From: Kribbella catacumbae DSM 19601
Lineage (GTDB): Bacteria; Actinomycetota; Actinomycetes; Propionibacteriales; Kribbellaceae
DNA length: 64,000 nucleotides
Reading direction: 5' to 3'
NCBI RefSeq assembly: GCF_000372465.1
Contig: NZ_AQUZ01000010.1
Location: 1-64,000, forward strand
Shown here piece by piece: positions 8,081-16,761 of the stretch. Made by a program: the position numbers and the translations under genes. The notes below the pieces were generated by a model. It was not told where the DNA came from, did not search any database, and saw only the letters and a list, made by a program, of their open reading frames with translations. The stretch's first letter is position 1, and each line of letters begins with the position of its first letter.

Positions 8081-10216
8081 TCAGGCCTCCAAGTTCGCAT
8101 CCGTCGAAGCGGCGACCCGGGCCGCAGGAGACTCTTCCGTGCGCTGGCCGAGCTGGTCGAGCCAGCTGATCAGGAGGTGGTGCACCGCGTCGGAGCCCAC
8201 CGGCGGCTCGTCGACCTGCCAGCGGCGCGGGTGCACAAGGACCGCCTCGGTCTGCCAGCCGCCGATCCCGCCGTGGCAGCCGACCAGCTCCTCGAACGCG
8301 GCCACTTCGTGCGTGTACTCGTCCAGCCGGCTGATCAGCACGATGTCGCCGTTGTGCGGCATCTCGGCCTGCCGGAGCATCGACGCGGCCGCCTTCGGGC
8401 CATAGGTGCTGAGCGGGTCGACGCCCTCGACCCGGCCGGAACGCAGGACGTGGACACCGGCCCGCCCGATCGCGACCGGCCCCTCGGCGAGCGTGTCCAC
8501 CACGACGAACCCGATTCCCGGGTGCATCGCCAGTCCGGGGATCAGCTTCGGGTGGAGCAGCTCGATCTCCTCCAGCGGTACGCGGCCGGGCGTCCTGGCG
8601 AGGTAGATCAGGGCCAGGTTGCCCGAGGCCGTGACGACCATCTGCTCGTCGGCCGCCATCGGCGGCTCACAGTCGGCCGGGCCAAGCTCGACCTCGCCGC
8701 GAGCGGCCTTGCCGTGCAGTGCCCGGCGGGTCACCGTGCCGGCCACGCTGCGGCGCAGACTCAGCTCGGTCAGGAACGCGTTGACCGGACCCCAACCTTC
8801 AGCCCTGCTGGTCGCCGCGACCGGCTCCTTGGTGGTGTCGACCAGGTCGTCGACGACCTGAGTGAGAGTCCGGCCGAAGCGCTGCAGGAAGGTCGCGCCC
8901 TGGCTCTGGCCGTGGTCCGACAGCACGACGATCTCGTACGAGTGCGGCAGCGTGTCGATGATCCGCTTGAGCGCGCCGAGCACGCGGTCGAGGCCTTCGA
9001 GCGTCTGGAGCGACTCCGGCCGGGTCGGGCCGGCGTGGTGAGCCACCTCGTCGTAGTCGACGAAGTCGCAGTAGATGACCGGGGTGCCCTTCACCAGCTC
9101 GTCGGTCACCAGCGAGACGTTCAGATCGCGCAGCAGGACGTTGGAGATCGCCCGGAGGAAGATGTACGAGCCGCCGCGATTCACTCGCGGTACGAGATTG
9201 CGGCGGCGCTGCCGGCGAGCCTGATGCAGCTCCTTGACCATCTCGGCGACGCACAAGATGAGCCCACGGGCGGCGCCCTGCGGGCTGGAGAAGAACCGCA
9301 CGTACCCGCGGCTGCGGCCGGTCGGCAACGCGGCCCTGCTGAACACGAGCTCCGACTGGGGAGCGTCACCGGACCAGTTGTTGCTGATGCTCGCGCCACC
9401 GTCGGCCAGCAGCCCGCGTCCGGTCGACATCCGGGCCTCGATCTCGGCGGCGTCGCGGGCCCGGTTCGTCACCATCACCCGGCCGGCTTCCTTCTCGTAC
9501 CACCGGAAGGCCGGGATCTGCCCCGATCCACCGTGCAGGATGCCCGCCTGGCTGGCCGGCGTCGTCGCCGGTACGCCGGTATGCCACTCGACCATCGAGT
9601 GGCTGCCGTCCCGGATCCAGCCACCCAGGTGCGGCAGGTTGCCCGACATCACCATCCAGTTGAGCAGCGGCGCCGACAGCCCGTCGATCTGGATGATCAG
9701 CATCCCGGTCTTCGGGGCGGCCTGGATCTTGCGGGCCCGGCGGCGGACGACGCGCATGATCTCGGAGACATAGGCGTCGTCGCTGCCGGCATACGCGACC
9801 CAGCCGACGAACGCGCTCACCGAGGACATCACGATCGAGACCAGCCAGACCGCCTCGACCCCGCCGTGCAGGTTGACCCCGGGATCGAGCGTGACCCCGA
9901 GGTAAACGACGCCGAACTGGCTCAGCAACCCGCCCACCAGGACGCCGACCGAGCCGATCAGGACCGCGATCCCGGCCAGGATCCAGCGCATCACCAGCCC
10001 GATCACCGCGAGCAGCACCACCAGCCGCAGGATCGGCAGCCGGCCGTCGCTGCTGATCTGCGGCAGCGTCCAGAACGTGATGATCAGCGAGATCAGCGAC
10101 GCGAGCCCACCGAGGAACATCGCCTGCAGACCCCGGGTGGTCCGGCGCAGGTCCAGCCAGACCGGCCGCCGATGCGGCGGCCGGTCGGCGGAAACCTGTT
10201 CGGGTGGTTTTGCCAT
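8081..10216 (-). CDS. membrane-anchored type I phosphodiesterase / alkaline phosphatase superfamily protein
   Basis: This 711-residue protein joins an N-terminal membrane region (four or five helices, about residues 25-160) to a cytoplasmic or exported type I phosphodiesterase domain. Metal and nucleophile motifs are IIQIDGLSAPLL (Asp), GVPATTPASQAGILHG (Thr nucleophile), YCDFVDYDEVAHHAGP (Asp/His) and LSDHGQSQG (Asp-His). The family also occurs as phage-holin-like/DUF proteins in actinobacteria, with no defined substrate; phosphodiester or phosphoglycerol headgroups are plausible. I chose ATG at 10216 (MAKPPEQ) because the 44 residues upstream are Arg/Gly-rich and not protein-like. It heads the operon with the MBL and DedA genes. 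Confidence 0.75.
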   Translation of the reverse strand: MAKPPEQVSADRPPHRRPVWLDLRRTTRGLQAMFLGGLASLISLIITFWTLPQISSDGRLPILRLVVLLAVIGLVMRWILAGIAVLIGSVGVLVGGLLSQFGVVYLGVTLDPGVNLHGGVEAVWLVSIVMSSVSAFVGWVAYAGSDDAYVSEIMRVVRRRARKIQAAPKTGMLIIQIDGLSAPLLNWMVMSGNLPHLGGWIRDGSHSMVEWHTGVPATTPASQAGILHGGSGQIPAFRWYEKEAGRVMVTNRARDAAEIEARMSTGRGLLADGGASISNNWSGDAPQSELVFSRAALPTGRSRGYVRFFSSPQGAARGLILCVAEMVKELHQARRQRRRNLVPRVNRGGSYIFLRAISNVLLRDLNVSLVTDELVKGTPVIYCDFVDYDEVAHHAGPTRPESLQTLEGLDRVLGALKRIIDTLPHSYEIVVLSDHGQSQGATFLQRFGRTLTQVVDDLVDTTKEPVAATSRAEGWGPVNAFLTELSLRRSVAGTVTRRALHGKAARGEVELGPADCEPPMAADEQMVVTASGNLALIYLARTPGRVPLEEIELLHPKLIPGLAMHPGIGFVVVDTLAEGPVAIGRAGVHVLRSGRVEGVDPLSTYGPKAAASMLRQAEMPHNGDIVLISRLDEYTHEVAAFEELVGCHGGIGGWQTEAVLVHPRRWQVDEPPVGSDAVHHLLISWLDQLGQRTEESPAARVAASTDANLEA

Positions 10217-10371
10217 CAGGTACTTCGAACTCCCCGTTCGCGCGTCGGTGCCACCCCCGAGCCTACGAGCCCCGGCACAGTAGCGGCGTACTGCGCCACG
10301 CAGCGAGCGGGTGGATCCAGGGTTCACCCGGACCACAGACCGGGGCAAACCCCATCCGTCGTCCTATCCGT

Positions 10372-10456
10372 TGTTCATTCGCCCCCTTTTCACCCTCCAA
10401 CTCAGCGGCTGAGTGAACGCGGCGATCGGTGAGGGTGAAAAGGGGGCGAATGAACA
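10372..10456. repeat. 26-bp perfect inverted repeat element
   Basis: Arms at 10372-10397 and 10431-10456 are perfect complements. Their core is TTCATTCGCCCCCTTTTCAC. The 33-bp centre contains a second small palindrome, ACTCAGC-G-GCTGAGT. A diverged pair of the same arms occurs at 35421-35670, so this is a dispersed element rather than a simple terminator. It lies in a 305-bp gap between two minus-strand genes. Confidence 0.85.
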
Positions 10457-10464
10457 CAGGGTTC

Positions 10465-10509
10465 GGGGGCGCAGGTCCGGGGGACGCAGGATCTGGGGGC
10501 GCAGGATCC
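10465..10509. repeat. 15-bp GGGGGCGCAGGATC tandem repeat
   Basis: Three units of 14-16 bp (starts 10465, 10479, 10495), each GGGGG(A)CGCAGG(A)TC(C/T), sit between the inverted repeat and the stop codon of the GH43 gene. Confidence 0.75.
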
Positions 10510-10521
10510 GGGGCGGCTAGC

Positions 10522-11832
10522 TCACTGGAGCTCGAGATAGTCCACTTCGGCGTACAGAGTGCCCTTGGTCAGCCGGACGGTGTTCCAGCCGGCGTTCAGC
10601 GTGATCGGGACGGAGCTCTGGCGCCAGTTGTCCCAGCCGGTCACCGGGTAGCTGACCGAGCCCTGACTGTTGCCGTTGACAACCACACCGTGACTGGCGG
10701 TCGATCCCATCCCGTTCGCATAGCCGACCCAGAGGGTGTAGCCGCCGGCCGACGGCGCGAACACCGAGACCTGGACCCAGGAGTCCGCGTGGTCGATGTA
10801 GGCGGCGACCGCTCCTCCCGAGGCGCCGGCGGCTCCAGTGCGGACCACGCAGTGGTTCAGCGTGCCGCGCTCGGCCTCGGTCCGCACCCGGCTACCGCGG
10901 ACCACCGGGAAGTCGTTGGCCCAGCCGAGATCGGCGACGTACAGGTGCCTCGAGCCATTCACCCAGCCGTGCAGAAAAACCTTGTTGCCGACAAAGTCTG
11001 CACCGCCCGGGCCGCAGATGTGGTTGTCGAAGCTCGCGGTCGTCATCAGCGGCCGGTAAGCGATGGTCCACGGGCCGCTGAGGCTCGGCGAGGTCGCGTA
11101 CGACGTCAGGTAGTTGCAGTCGTTGTAGCCGCCGCCGGAGTAGAAGAGCACGAACTGGCTCCCCCGCTGGACCAGGTCGGGCGCCTCGATCACGCTGCTC
11201 GAGGTGAGCATCGCCGTGTTGCCGCCGGTGAGGCTCGTGCCGTTGTTCGCCGTACGGGTCAGCCAGAGAGTGGATGGCTGGCCGAACGCGTTGCCGTCGT
11301 TCTTCCAGGTCAGGTACCGGGTGCCGTCGTTCGCGACGAAGGTGTTCGCGTCGATCGCGCCACCCTGGCTGAGCGGGCAGATCAGTGGCTGGGTGCCGAC
11401 CGGGGCGAACGGCCCTAGCGCCGAGCTCGCGGTGGCGACGCCGACGCATTGACGACCCGAGGCCTTGTGCCAGGCGGTGTAGGTGAGGGTGAAACTGCCA
11501 TCCGGGTTCGGGTGGACGTCGGGAGCCCAGGTGCGGCCGGACTGCGCCCAACTCGCCGACGGACCGCCAGGCATCGCGTCGCCGCGGATCGTCCACGGAC
11601 CGTTGGCGCTCGGCGCGGAGGCGACCGGGACGTGGCCGCGGCCGTTGTTGGTCGAGTACGCGTACCAAGTGCCGTTCTTCTCGAACACATCCGGATCGGG
11701 GAAGTCCTCGCCGATGATGTCGGCTGGGAACACGGCGGCTGTAATGCGCTGGACCTCTGCCTGGGCGGGTGCGTTGAGCAAGGTGAAAGGCAGGACCAGG
11801 GCAGCGACAGCCGCCAGGATTTTGCTGCGCAT
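10522..11832 (-). CDS. secreted GH43-like glycosidase with C-terminal CBM35-like domain
   Basis: This 436-residue protein starts with a signal peptide (MRSKILAAVAALVLPF, cleavage near PAQA). Next is a five-bladed propeller domain of the GH43 type: the general-base Asp lies in EDFPDPDVF, the transition-state Asp in GAIDANTF and the general-acid Glu in SSVIEAPDL. From about residue 315, a jelly-roll module beginning with EAERGTL and ending with TLYAEVDYLELQ resembles CBM35/CBM6. The likely substrate is an arabinan or arabinoxylan side chain, though I cannot tell which. ATG at 11832 has GAGGAGA close upstream. It is a single gene, so extracellular plant-polysaccharide use is inferred from the domain architecture alone. 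Confidence 0.85.
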   Translation of the reverse strand: MRSKILAAVAALVLPFTLLNAPAQAEVQRITAAVFPADIIGEDFPDPDVFEKNGTWYAYSTNNGRGHVPVASAPSANGPWTIRGDAMPGGPSASWAQSGRTWAPDVHPNPDGSFTLTYTAWHKASGRQCVGVATASSALGPFAPVGTQPLICPLSQGGAIDANTFVANDGTRYLTWKNDGNAFGQPSTLWLTRTANNGTSLTGGNTAMLTSSSVIEAPDLVQRGSQFVLFYSGGGYNDCNYLTSYATSPSLSGPWTIAYRPLMTTASFDNHICGPGGADFVGNKVFLHGWVNGSRHLYVADLGWANDFPVVRGSRVRTEAERGTLNHCVVRTGAAGASGGAVAAYIDHADSWVQVSVFAPSAGGYTLWVGYANGMGSTASHGVVVNGNSQGSVSYPVTGWDNWRQSSVPITLNAGWNTVRLTKGTLYAEVDYLELQ

Positions 11833-11970
11833 GGTGTCTCCTCAGGTGGGGCGGTACCTGTGCGCCCCACTTTTACATCGATTCACCTGAGAATCGAGAG
11901 CTGGACCGAAAGGGCAGTGGGATGGAGACTCCTGGGTAGTTGGTTTCCGCCTGAGGGTTGAGGGGTTCTT

Positions 11971-13557
11971 GTGAGAAATTTACCGAGAGTGTCGGGCCGG
12001 GGGTTGGTGGCGTTCGCCGCAGCGATGGCGGCGACGGCCGGGCTGGTGGGGCAGTCGGCCGGTGCGCCGGCCGGAGTACAGCAGGTGCAGTCGACTGGGT
12101 TGCAGCAGCAGTTGGACACGTTGCTGTCCGATCCGCGGTTCCAGGGGTCCCAGGTGGGCCTGGTGGTCCGGGACGCGACCAGTGGCGAGACCTTGTACGA
12201 CCGGAACGGCGGAACGCGGTTCCTGCCCGCGTCCAACACGAAGTTGTTCAGCTCAACGGCCGCGATGCACACGTTGGGGACCGGCTTCAGGTTCCACACC
12301 GACGTACTGGCGACTGCGCCGGTCAAGGGCGGGAAGCTGCGGGGAGACCTTTATCTGAAGGGATTCGGGGATCCGACGGCACTGGAGGCCGACTACGTCG
12401 CCCTGGCCAAGCAGGTCGCCAAGGCGGGCATCAAGCGGATCGACGGCAACCTGATCGCCGATGACACGTACTTCGACCAGATGCGCCTCGGCGACACCTG
12501 GGCCTCGGACGACGAGTCGTTCTACTACAGCGCTCAGATCTCCGCCCTCACGCTCGCGCCTGACACCGACTACGACTCCGGTACTGCGATCGTCGAGAGC
12601 CTGCCGGGCGCGACGGTCGGGGCGCCGGCGCAGCTCAAGATGATCCCGGCGAACGGCATCCTCAAGCTCATCAACACCGCCACGACCGGGGCCGCGGGTT
12701 CGAGCAACACGCTCAGCGTCGAGCGCGACCACGGCACCAACCTCGTCCGGATCACCGGTTCGGTACCAGCCGGCGCCACCGTCGGCCAGGACTGGGTCAC
12801 CGTCTGGGAGCCGACCCTGTACGCCGCCGACGTGTTCCGCCGGGCGCTCATCGCCCAAGGAGTCCGCATCGACGGTCGCATCCGTACTGCGGCCGCTCCG
12901 AGCGCTGCCCGGCAGCTCGCTCGCGACGAGTCGATGACCGTCGGCGAGCTGATGAACCCGTTCATGAAGCTCTCCAACAACATGCACGCCGAGACGCTGG
13001 TGAAGGCGATGGGCGCGGTCGCTAAGGCGAGCGGCAGCTGGTCGGCGGGACTCGCGGTCACCACGGAGTACGCGAAGAGCCTCGGCGTCGCGACCAACAC
13101 GATCCGGCTTTCTGACGGCTCCGGCCTGTCCCGCAAGGTGAACGTGACGGCGAAGAGCGTCAGCGACCTCCTGATCGCCACGCAGAAGGAGCCTTGGTTC
13201 CAGCAGTGGTACGACGCGCTGCCGATCGCGGGCAACCCGGACCGGTTCGTCGGCGGCACGCTGCGCAGCCGGATGCGCAACACCCCGGCGGCGAACAACC
13301 TGCGCGCCAAGACCGGCTCGCTGACCGGCGTCACGGCGTTGTCGGGTTACGTGTCGACCAAGGACGGCCGCAAGCTGGTCTTCTCGATGATCTCGAACAA
13401 CTACCTGACCACCACGCGCCCGGTCGAGGACGCGGTCGGCGTCACGCTAGCCTCCTGGACCGATCAGGCACCAGTCGCGGCCGTGCGGGCAGACACCAGC
13501 CGGACCGCGCAACTGGCCGAGGAAAGTTGCGGAAACGACTGGCTCAAGGGCTGCTAA
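11971..13557 (+). CDS. dacB: D-alanyl-D-alanine carboxypeptidase/endopeptidase, PBP4 family (S13)
   Basis: This 528-residue exported protein has an N-terminal hydrophobic signal (about residues 10-30). The three penicillin-binding motifs of the S13 family are visible: SxxK in PASNTKLFSS, SxN in KLSNNMHAETLV and KTG in RAKTGSLTGVTALSG. A long insert between SxxK and SxN is characteristic of PBP4-type enzymes. It should trim or cut peptidoglycan stem peptides outside the membrane. The start is GTG at 11971, preceded by GAGGGG. It is divergent from the GH43 gene across about 140 bp. The gene symbol reflects the family; the exact physiological role is inferred. Confidence 0.88.
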   Translation: MRNLPRVSGRGLVAFAAAMAATAGLVGQSAGAPAGVQQVQSTGLQQQLDTLLSDPRFQGSQVGLVVRDATSGETLYDRNGGTRFLPASNTKLFSSTAAMHTLGTGFRFHTDVLATAPVKGGKLRGDLYLKGFGDPTALEADYVALAKQVAKAGIKRIDGNLIADDTYFDQMRLGDTWASDDESFYYSAQISALTLAPDTDYDSGTAIVESLPGATVGAPAQLKMIPANGILKLINTATTGAAGSSNTLSVERDHGTNLVRITGSVPAGATVGQDWVTVWEPTLYAADVFRRALIAQGVRIDGRIRTAAAPSAARQLARDESMTVGELMNPFMKLSNNMHAETLVKAMGAVAKASGSWSAGLAVTTEYAKSLGVATNTIRLSDGSGLSRKVNVTAKSVSDLLIATQKEPWFQQWYDALPIAGNPDRFVGGTLRSRMRNTPAANNLRAKTGSLTGVTALSGYVSTKDGRKLVFSMISNNYLTTTRPVEDAVGVTLASWTDQAPVAAVRADTSRTAQLAEESCGNDWLKGC

Positions 13558-13597
13558 ACGGTTCGACAGTACGGCGGTCGTTCAGGACTATGTGGGA

Positions 13598-14551
13598 ATG
13601 ACCGCCGAACTGCCCACCGGGCTCACCTTCCGCCGACCCACCAAGGACGACGCGGAGGCGATCTACGGGCTCGTCGCGGCGCACAACACCGCGGTCGTCG
13701 GGTGGCCCGACTTCACCTTCGACGACATGGTCGACGAACTCACCGAACCCGGTTTCGACCTCGACCAGGACGGCTGGCTGGTCTTCGCCGGCGAGACCCT
13801 GACCGGCTACGGCACTGTCTTCGGGCAAGGCGATCATGAGCTGCTCGACATCGATGTCTACGCCGCCGACCGCGCCGTCGCCGATTGGCTGCTGGCCAAG
13901 ATCATCGCGCGGGCCCAGGAACTGGCCGGCTCCCACGGACAGACCGAGGTCAAGCTCGACACCGGCACGTATCGCGAGGACGTCGCGAAACGCGAACTCC
14001 TCGCCGGCAACGGTTTCGCCGCCGGTACGACGTACCACCGGATGCGCATCGATCACACCGATGCGGTGCCGGCGCCCGAAGTACCGGAGGGCGTGGTGGT
14101 CCGTCGTGGTGCGGCTGACGAAGAGACTCGGCGCGTGCTGCACGCGGTGTTCACGGAGTCGTTCACTGGTCAGTTCGGATTCACCGCACGCTCGTACGAG
14201 GAGTGGTTCACGGCGCGCGAGTCCAAGTCGACGTTCGACTGGTCGCAGGTGACGCTGCTGGAGCTGGACGGCCGGGTGGTCGCGTTCCTCGAGGACACCA
14301 ACGAGTTCATCGAGGACGAGAACTGCAACTACGTCAGCCGGCTCGGCGTGCTCGCGGAGGCGCGCGGTCGCGGTCTGGCCAAATTCCTGTTGCGTGACGC
14401 CTTCGCCGCCGGTGCCGCAGCGGGCCGGACCGGCACGATTCTGCACGTGGACACCAACAACCCGACGCCGGCGCTCGGGCTCTACCTCTCGGTGGGCATG
14501 AAGCCGACCCTCGTCATCGACGTCTGGCGACGCACCCTGCCGGTCAGCTGA
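13598..14551 (+). CDS. tandem-GNAT acetyltransferase-like protein
   Basis: This 317-residue protein holds two GNAT domains. The N-terminal domain (about 1-150) is weaker. The C-terminal one (160-317) has the acetyl-CoA loop LGVLAEARGRGLAKFLLRD and the LHVDTNNPTPALGLYLSVGM strand. The layout is that of MshD (mycothiol synthase) and related tandem GNAT proteins, but substrate residues are not recognisable to me. GACTAT at 13586-13591, six bases before ATG 13598 and with TTCGAC 18 bp upstream, suggests a leaderless mRNA and favours ATG over GTG 13592. Its stop overlaps the next start (TGATG), so a paralogous gene is translated directly after it. Confidence 0.75.
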   Translation: MTAELPTGLTFRRPTKDDAEAIYGLVAAHNTAVVGWPDFTFDDMVDELTEPGFDLDQDGWLVFAGETLTGYGTVFGQGDHELLDIDVYAADRAVADWLLAKIIARAQELAGSHGQTEVKLDTGTYREDVAKRELLAGNGFAAGTTYHRMRIDHTDAVPAPEVPEGVVVRRGAADEETRRVLHAVFTESFTGQFGFTARSYEEWFTARESKSTFDWSQVTLLELDGRVVAFLEDTNEFIEDENCNYVSRLGVLAEARGRGLAKFLLRDAFAAGAAAGRTGTILHVDTNNPTPALGLYLSVGMKPTLVIDVWRRTLPVS

Positions 14552-15567
14552 TGGCCGGTCAGCCGGCGGGCGGTCAGCCGCTCGGCGGTCAGCCGGTGGA
14601 TGGCCAGTCGATGGGTGGTCAGCCGATGGGCGGCCTCCCGGCCGGCGCGATGGTGCGGCCGATGCGGCTCGACGACAGCGCTGCGATCCAGGCCCATCTG
14701 GCCGGCCACAGTGTCTCGCTGATCGGCATCCACCAGTACAGCCCGGAGGGCGTTGCGAACTTCCTCCGCGATCCAGCACTTAACCTCGACACCGACACCT
14801 GGCTGGTCAGCATCGGCGACCAGGTGGTCGGGACCGCCGCCACCGTTCAGGCCAGCGACCGAGCTGGCATCGAGGTCACCTCGGCCGACCGAGCAGTCGC
14901 CGACTGGCTGCTGGGTACTGCGATCGAGCACGCCACCGAACGCGCCCGCGAAGCCGGCCAGACCGAACTGAAGGTCAGCCTCGGCATCCTCCGCTCGGAC
15001 CGCCAGCTCGCCGAACTGGCCGAGTTGCACGGCCTTGCCCTCGACACGTCCACCGATCGGATGAAGATCGAGCACACCGCCCCGGTGGAGCCGCCGGCCG
15101 TGCCCGCCGGGGTGACCGTGCATCGAGGCGCCTCGGACGAGACGACCCGGCGAGCCGGTCATCAGGTGATCGCCGAGTCGTTCGCCGATCAGCCCGGCTC
15201 GACGCCGCGCCCGTACGACGACTGGGTGGAATCGCGGGAGAGCCGGTCAACCTTCGACTGGTCCGGGCTGACCGTGCTCGAACTGGCCGGGCGGCCGGTC
15301 GCCGTCCGCGAGTGGGACCGCAATTTCGTGAGCTCTGACAACTGCGGGTACATCGGGCGGATCGGCGTACTGGCTGAAGCGCGCGGCCGAGGGCTGGCCA
15401 AGTTCCTGCTGAGGGATCAATTCGCCCTCGACTCAGCCGCGGGTCTCGCCGGAACGCTGCTGCACGTGGACACCTCGAACCCGACCCCGGCAGTCGGCCT
15501 CTACCTGTCCGTCGGCATGCGGACAGACATCGTCACCGACATCTACCGGGCCCGGCTGCGTCCGTAG
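14551..15567 (+). CDS. tandem-GNAT paralogue with GGQP-repeat leader
   Basis: This 338-residue protein is a close paralogue of the preceding gene, with the same acetyl-CoA loop (GVLAEARGRGLAKFLLRD) and LHVDTSNPTPAVGLYLSVGM. It differs by a 25-30 residue leader of repeated GGQP/DGQS units, encoded by GGTCAGCCG repeats at about 14557-14635. The core begins near VRPMRLDDSAA. ATG 14551 shares its A with the upstream TGA stop. An internal start past the leader is possible. The pair looks like a local duplication; possible substrates are small amines or antibiotics, but this is not shown by sequence. Confidence 0.75.
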   Translation: MAGQPAGGQPLGGQPVDGQSMGGQPMGGLPAGAMVRPMRLDDSAAIQAHLAGHSVSLIGIHQYSPEGVANFLRDPALNLDTDTWLVSIGDQVVGTAATVQASDRAGIEVTSADRAVADWLLGTAIEHATERAREAGQTELKVSLGILRSDRQLAELAELHGLALDTSTDRMKIEHTAPVEPPAVPAGVTVHRGASDETTRRAGHQVIAESFADQPGSTPRPYDDWVESRESRSTFDWSGLTVLELAGRPVAVREWDRNFVSSDNCGYIGRIGVLAEARGRGLAKFLLRDQFALDSAAGLAGTLLHVDTSNPTPAVGLYLSVGMRTDIVTDIYRARLRP

Positions 15568-16122
15568 CCCTCCTCAAAGGATTCTCGCCGGAACCTGAGG
15601 CGGACCTGGCCCCCGATCACGGCGAAAATCCTCCGCACCCCGACCAACTCGCGTCCCACCTCGGCCCCTTGTCGATGGCTGCCCTCGACCACCCCGTCGG
15701 GCTGGGCCGGGTGGACGTCCATGCATGCCTCGCCTTGGCGGCAATCGTTTGCCTTCGGCGTGTCGACGGGACGGCGCGGGGTTGTGCATGCGTGGCGGTC
15801 CAGGCGGTAGCTCGCATCGAGAGCTTTCGCTGCGCACCGGCATGGGCAGCGAGCGTTGCCGCCAGGTTGACAGTCGCTGAGGTCAGGGGGTGGGGATCAT
15901 GCCAGGTGTGCGCAAGCTCGTGGGCCGTTCAGCCAGGCTCTTTCCTTGCTCGCTTCTGGGGCGATCGGCTGGCGCGTTTCGTCGGACAGTTCGGTGAGGA
16001 TGTGGTTCCGCTCGACTGCTGTGCGTCGCGGCCAACGGCGTTGCGACGTACGCCCCGGCCGGCGTACGGGCCAGCTCTGGCGTACTGGCCGGCTCTTGCT
16101 CCGGCGCACAGACGGGCTCTTG
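15568..16122. other. intergenic region without a gene; contains a dispersed repeat
   Basis: About 550 bp separate the GNAT stop from the ArsR operator. The first part is a repeat shared with 35535-35595. The rest is GC-rich sequence with short direct words, for example GGCTCTTGCTC at two places near 16091 and 16115. Reading frames here are Arg/Pro-rich and give no recognisable protein. Confidence 0.6.
15579..15645. repeat. dispersed intergenic repeat, copy A
   Basis: The block begins GGATTCTCGCCGG, continues CCTGAGGCGGA and CCCCCG, and aligns with 35535-35595 over roughly 60 bp. In the first 37 positions the differences are mostly C/T changes. The ends 15579-15590 and 15620-15631 are complementary at 11 of 12 positions, so it can fold. 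Confidence 0.7.
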
Positions 16123-16150
16123 CTCTCGAGAGATGTGAGAGATTACTCTC
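16123..16150. promoter_or_regulatory. probable ArsR operator over leaderless promoter
   Basis: A perfect palindrome CTCTCGAGAG (16123-16132) and a second dyad GAGAG-N4-CTCTC (16137-16150) precede the regulator gene. The -10 box TACTCT (16144-16149) lies inside the second dyad, 6 nt before ATG 16156. Binding here would block the promoter, so autoregulation of the arsR-MFS operon is likely. Confidence 0.6.
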
Positions 16151-16155
16151 GAAAC

Positions 16156-16743
16156 ATGTCTCTCAGAAATCCGTACGGCGATTTCGAGATCACCGACCCG
16201 CAGGCAATGCGTGCGTTGGCGCATCCCGTCCGGCTGGCCGCGCTCAGCTATCTGCAGAAGAACGGGCCGGCCACCGCCACCCAGCTGTCCGTGCACGTCG
16301 GCGCCTCGCCCTCGGTGACGAGTTGGCATCTGCGCCACCTCGAATCGTTCGGGCTGGTCAGCGACAGCCCTCCCCCGGAGGGCGGCGCCGACAAGCGGCA
16401 GCGTTGGTGGAAGGCGGTCGCGCGCGGATTCCGCTTCGAGATGCCCGAGACGTCCGAAGGCGCCGAGGCGGGCCGGCTACTGCGGACCGAGATGATGAGT
16501 CAGGCGCTCGACCACGTCCAGCAGTGGATCTCCGACACCGAGCCATCCCTCGATCCCGAGTGGAGCCGGTCGGCCGGTTCGTCGAACACGCTGCTGACCG
16601 TCACCCGCGACGAAGCCGAGGCGCTGGAGAACGCGATCCAGGACCTCCTGGCCCCCTATGTCCAACGCGGCCAGGGTGGCGCCCCGGACGACGCGAAGCC
16701 GGTCCGGCTGATCCGCATGGTGTTGCCCGAGGCAACTAACTGA
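16156..16743 (+). CDS. ArsR-family winged-helix regulator
   Basis: This 195-residue protein has an N-terminal ArsR/HTH_20 domain: MRALAHPVRLAALSYLQ, then TATQLSVHVGASPSVTSWHLRHLESFGLV as the recognition helix region, followed by a basic wing (ADKRQRWWKAVARG). The C-terminal half is a helical effector or dimer region ending VRLIRMVLPEA. No metal-binding cysteine motif is present, so it is probably not a metal sensor. The start at 16156 fits a leaderless mRNA. The MFS gene begins 18 bp downstream, a common regulator-exporter arrangement, so this protein probably represses that transporter. Confidence 0.85.
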   Translation: MSLRNPYGDFEITDPQAMRALAHPVRLAALSYLQKNGPATATQLSVHVGASPSVTSWHLRHLESFGLVSDSPPPEGGADKRQRWWKAVARGFRFEMPETSEGAEAGRLLRTEMMSQALDHVQQWISDTEPSLDPEWSRSAGSSNTLLTVTRDEAEALENAIQDLLAPYVQRGQGGAPDDAKPVRLIRMVLPEATN

Positions 16744-16761
16744 GCTGGTGAGGAACCCGTC

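Noticed and set aside
8000-10400. Long plus-strand frame opposite the phosphodiesterase gene
   Set aside because: His/Arg/Asp-rich composition typical of the antisense of a GC-rich gene; no recognisable motif.
15669-16155. Possible extra coding region upstream of arsR
   Set aside because: Cys/Arg/Trp-rich random-like translation; the operator and -10 box show where the real unit begins.
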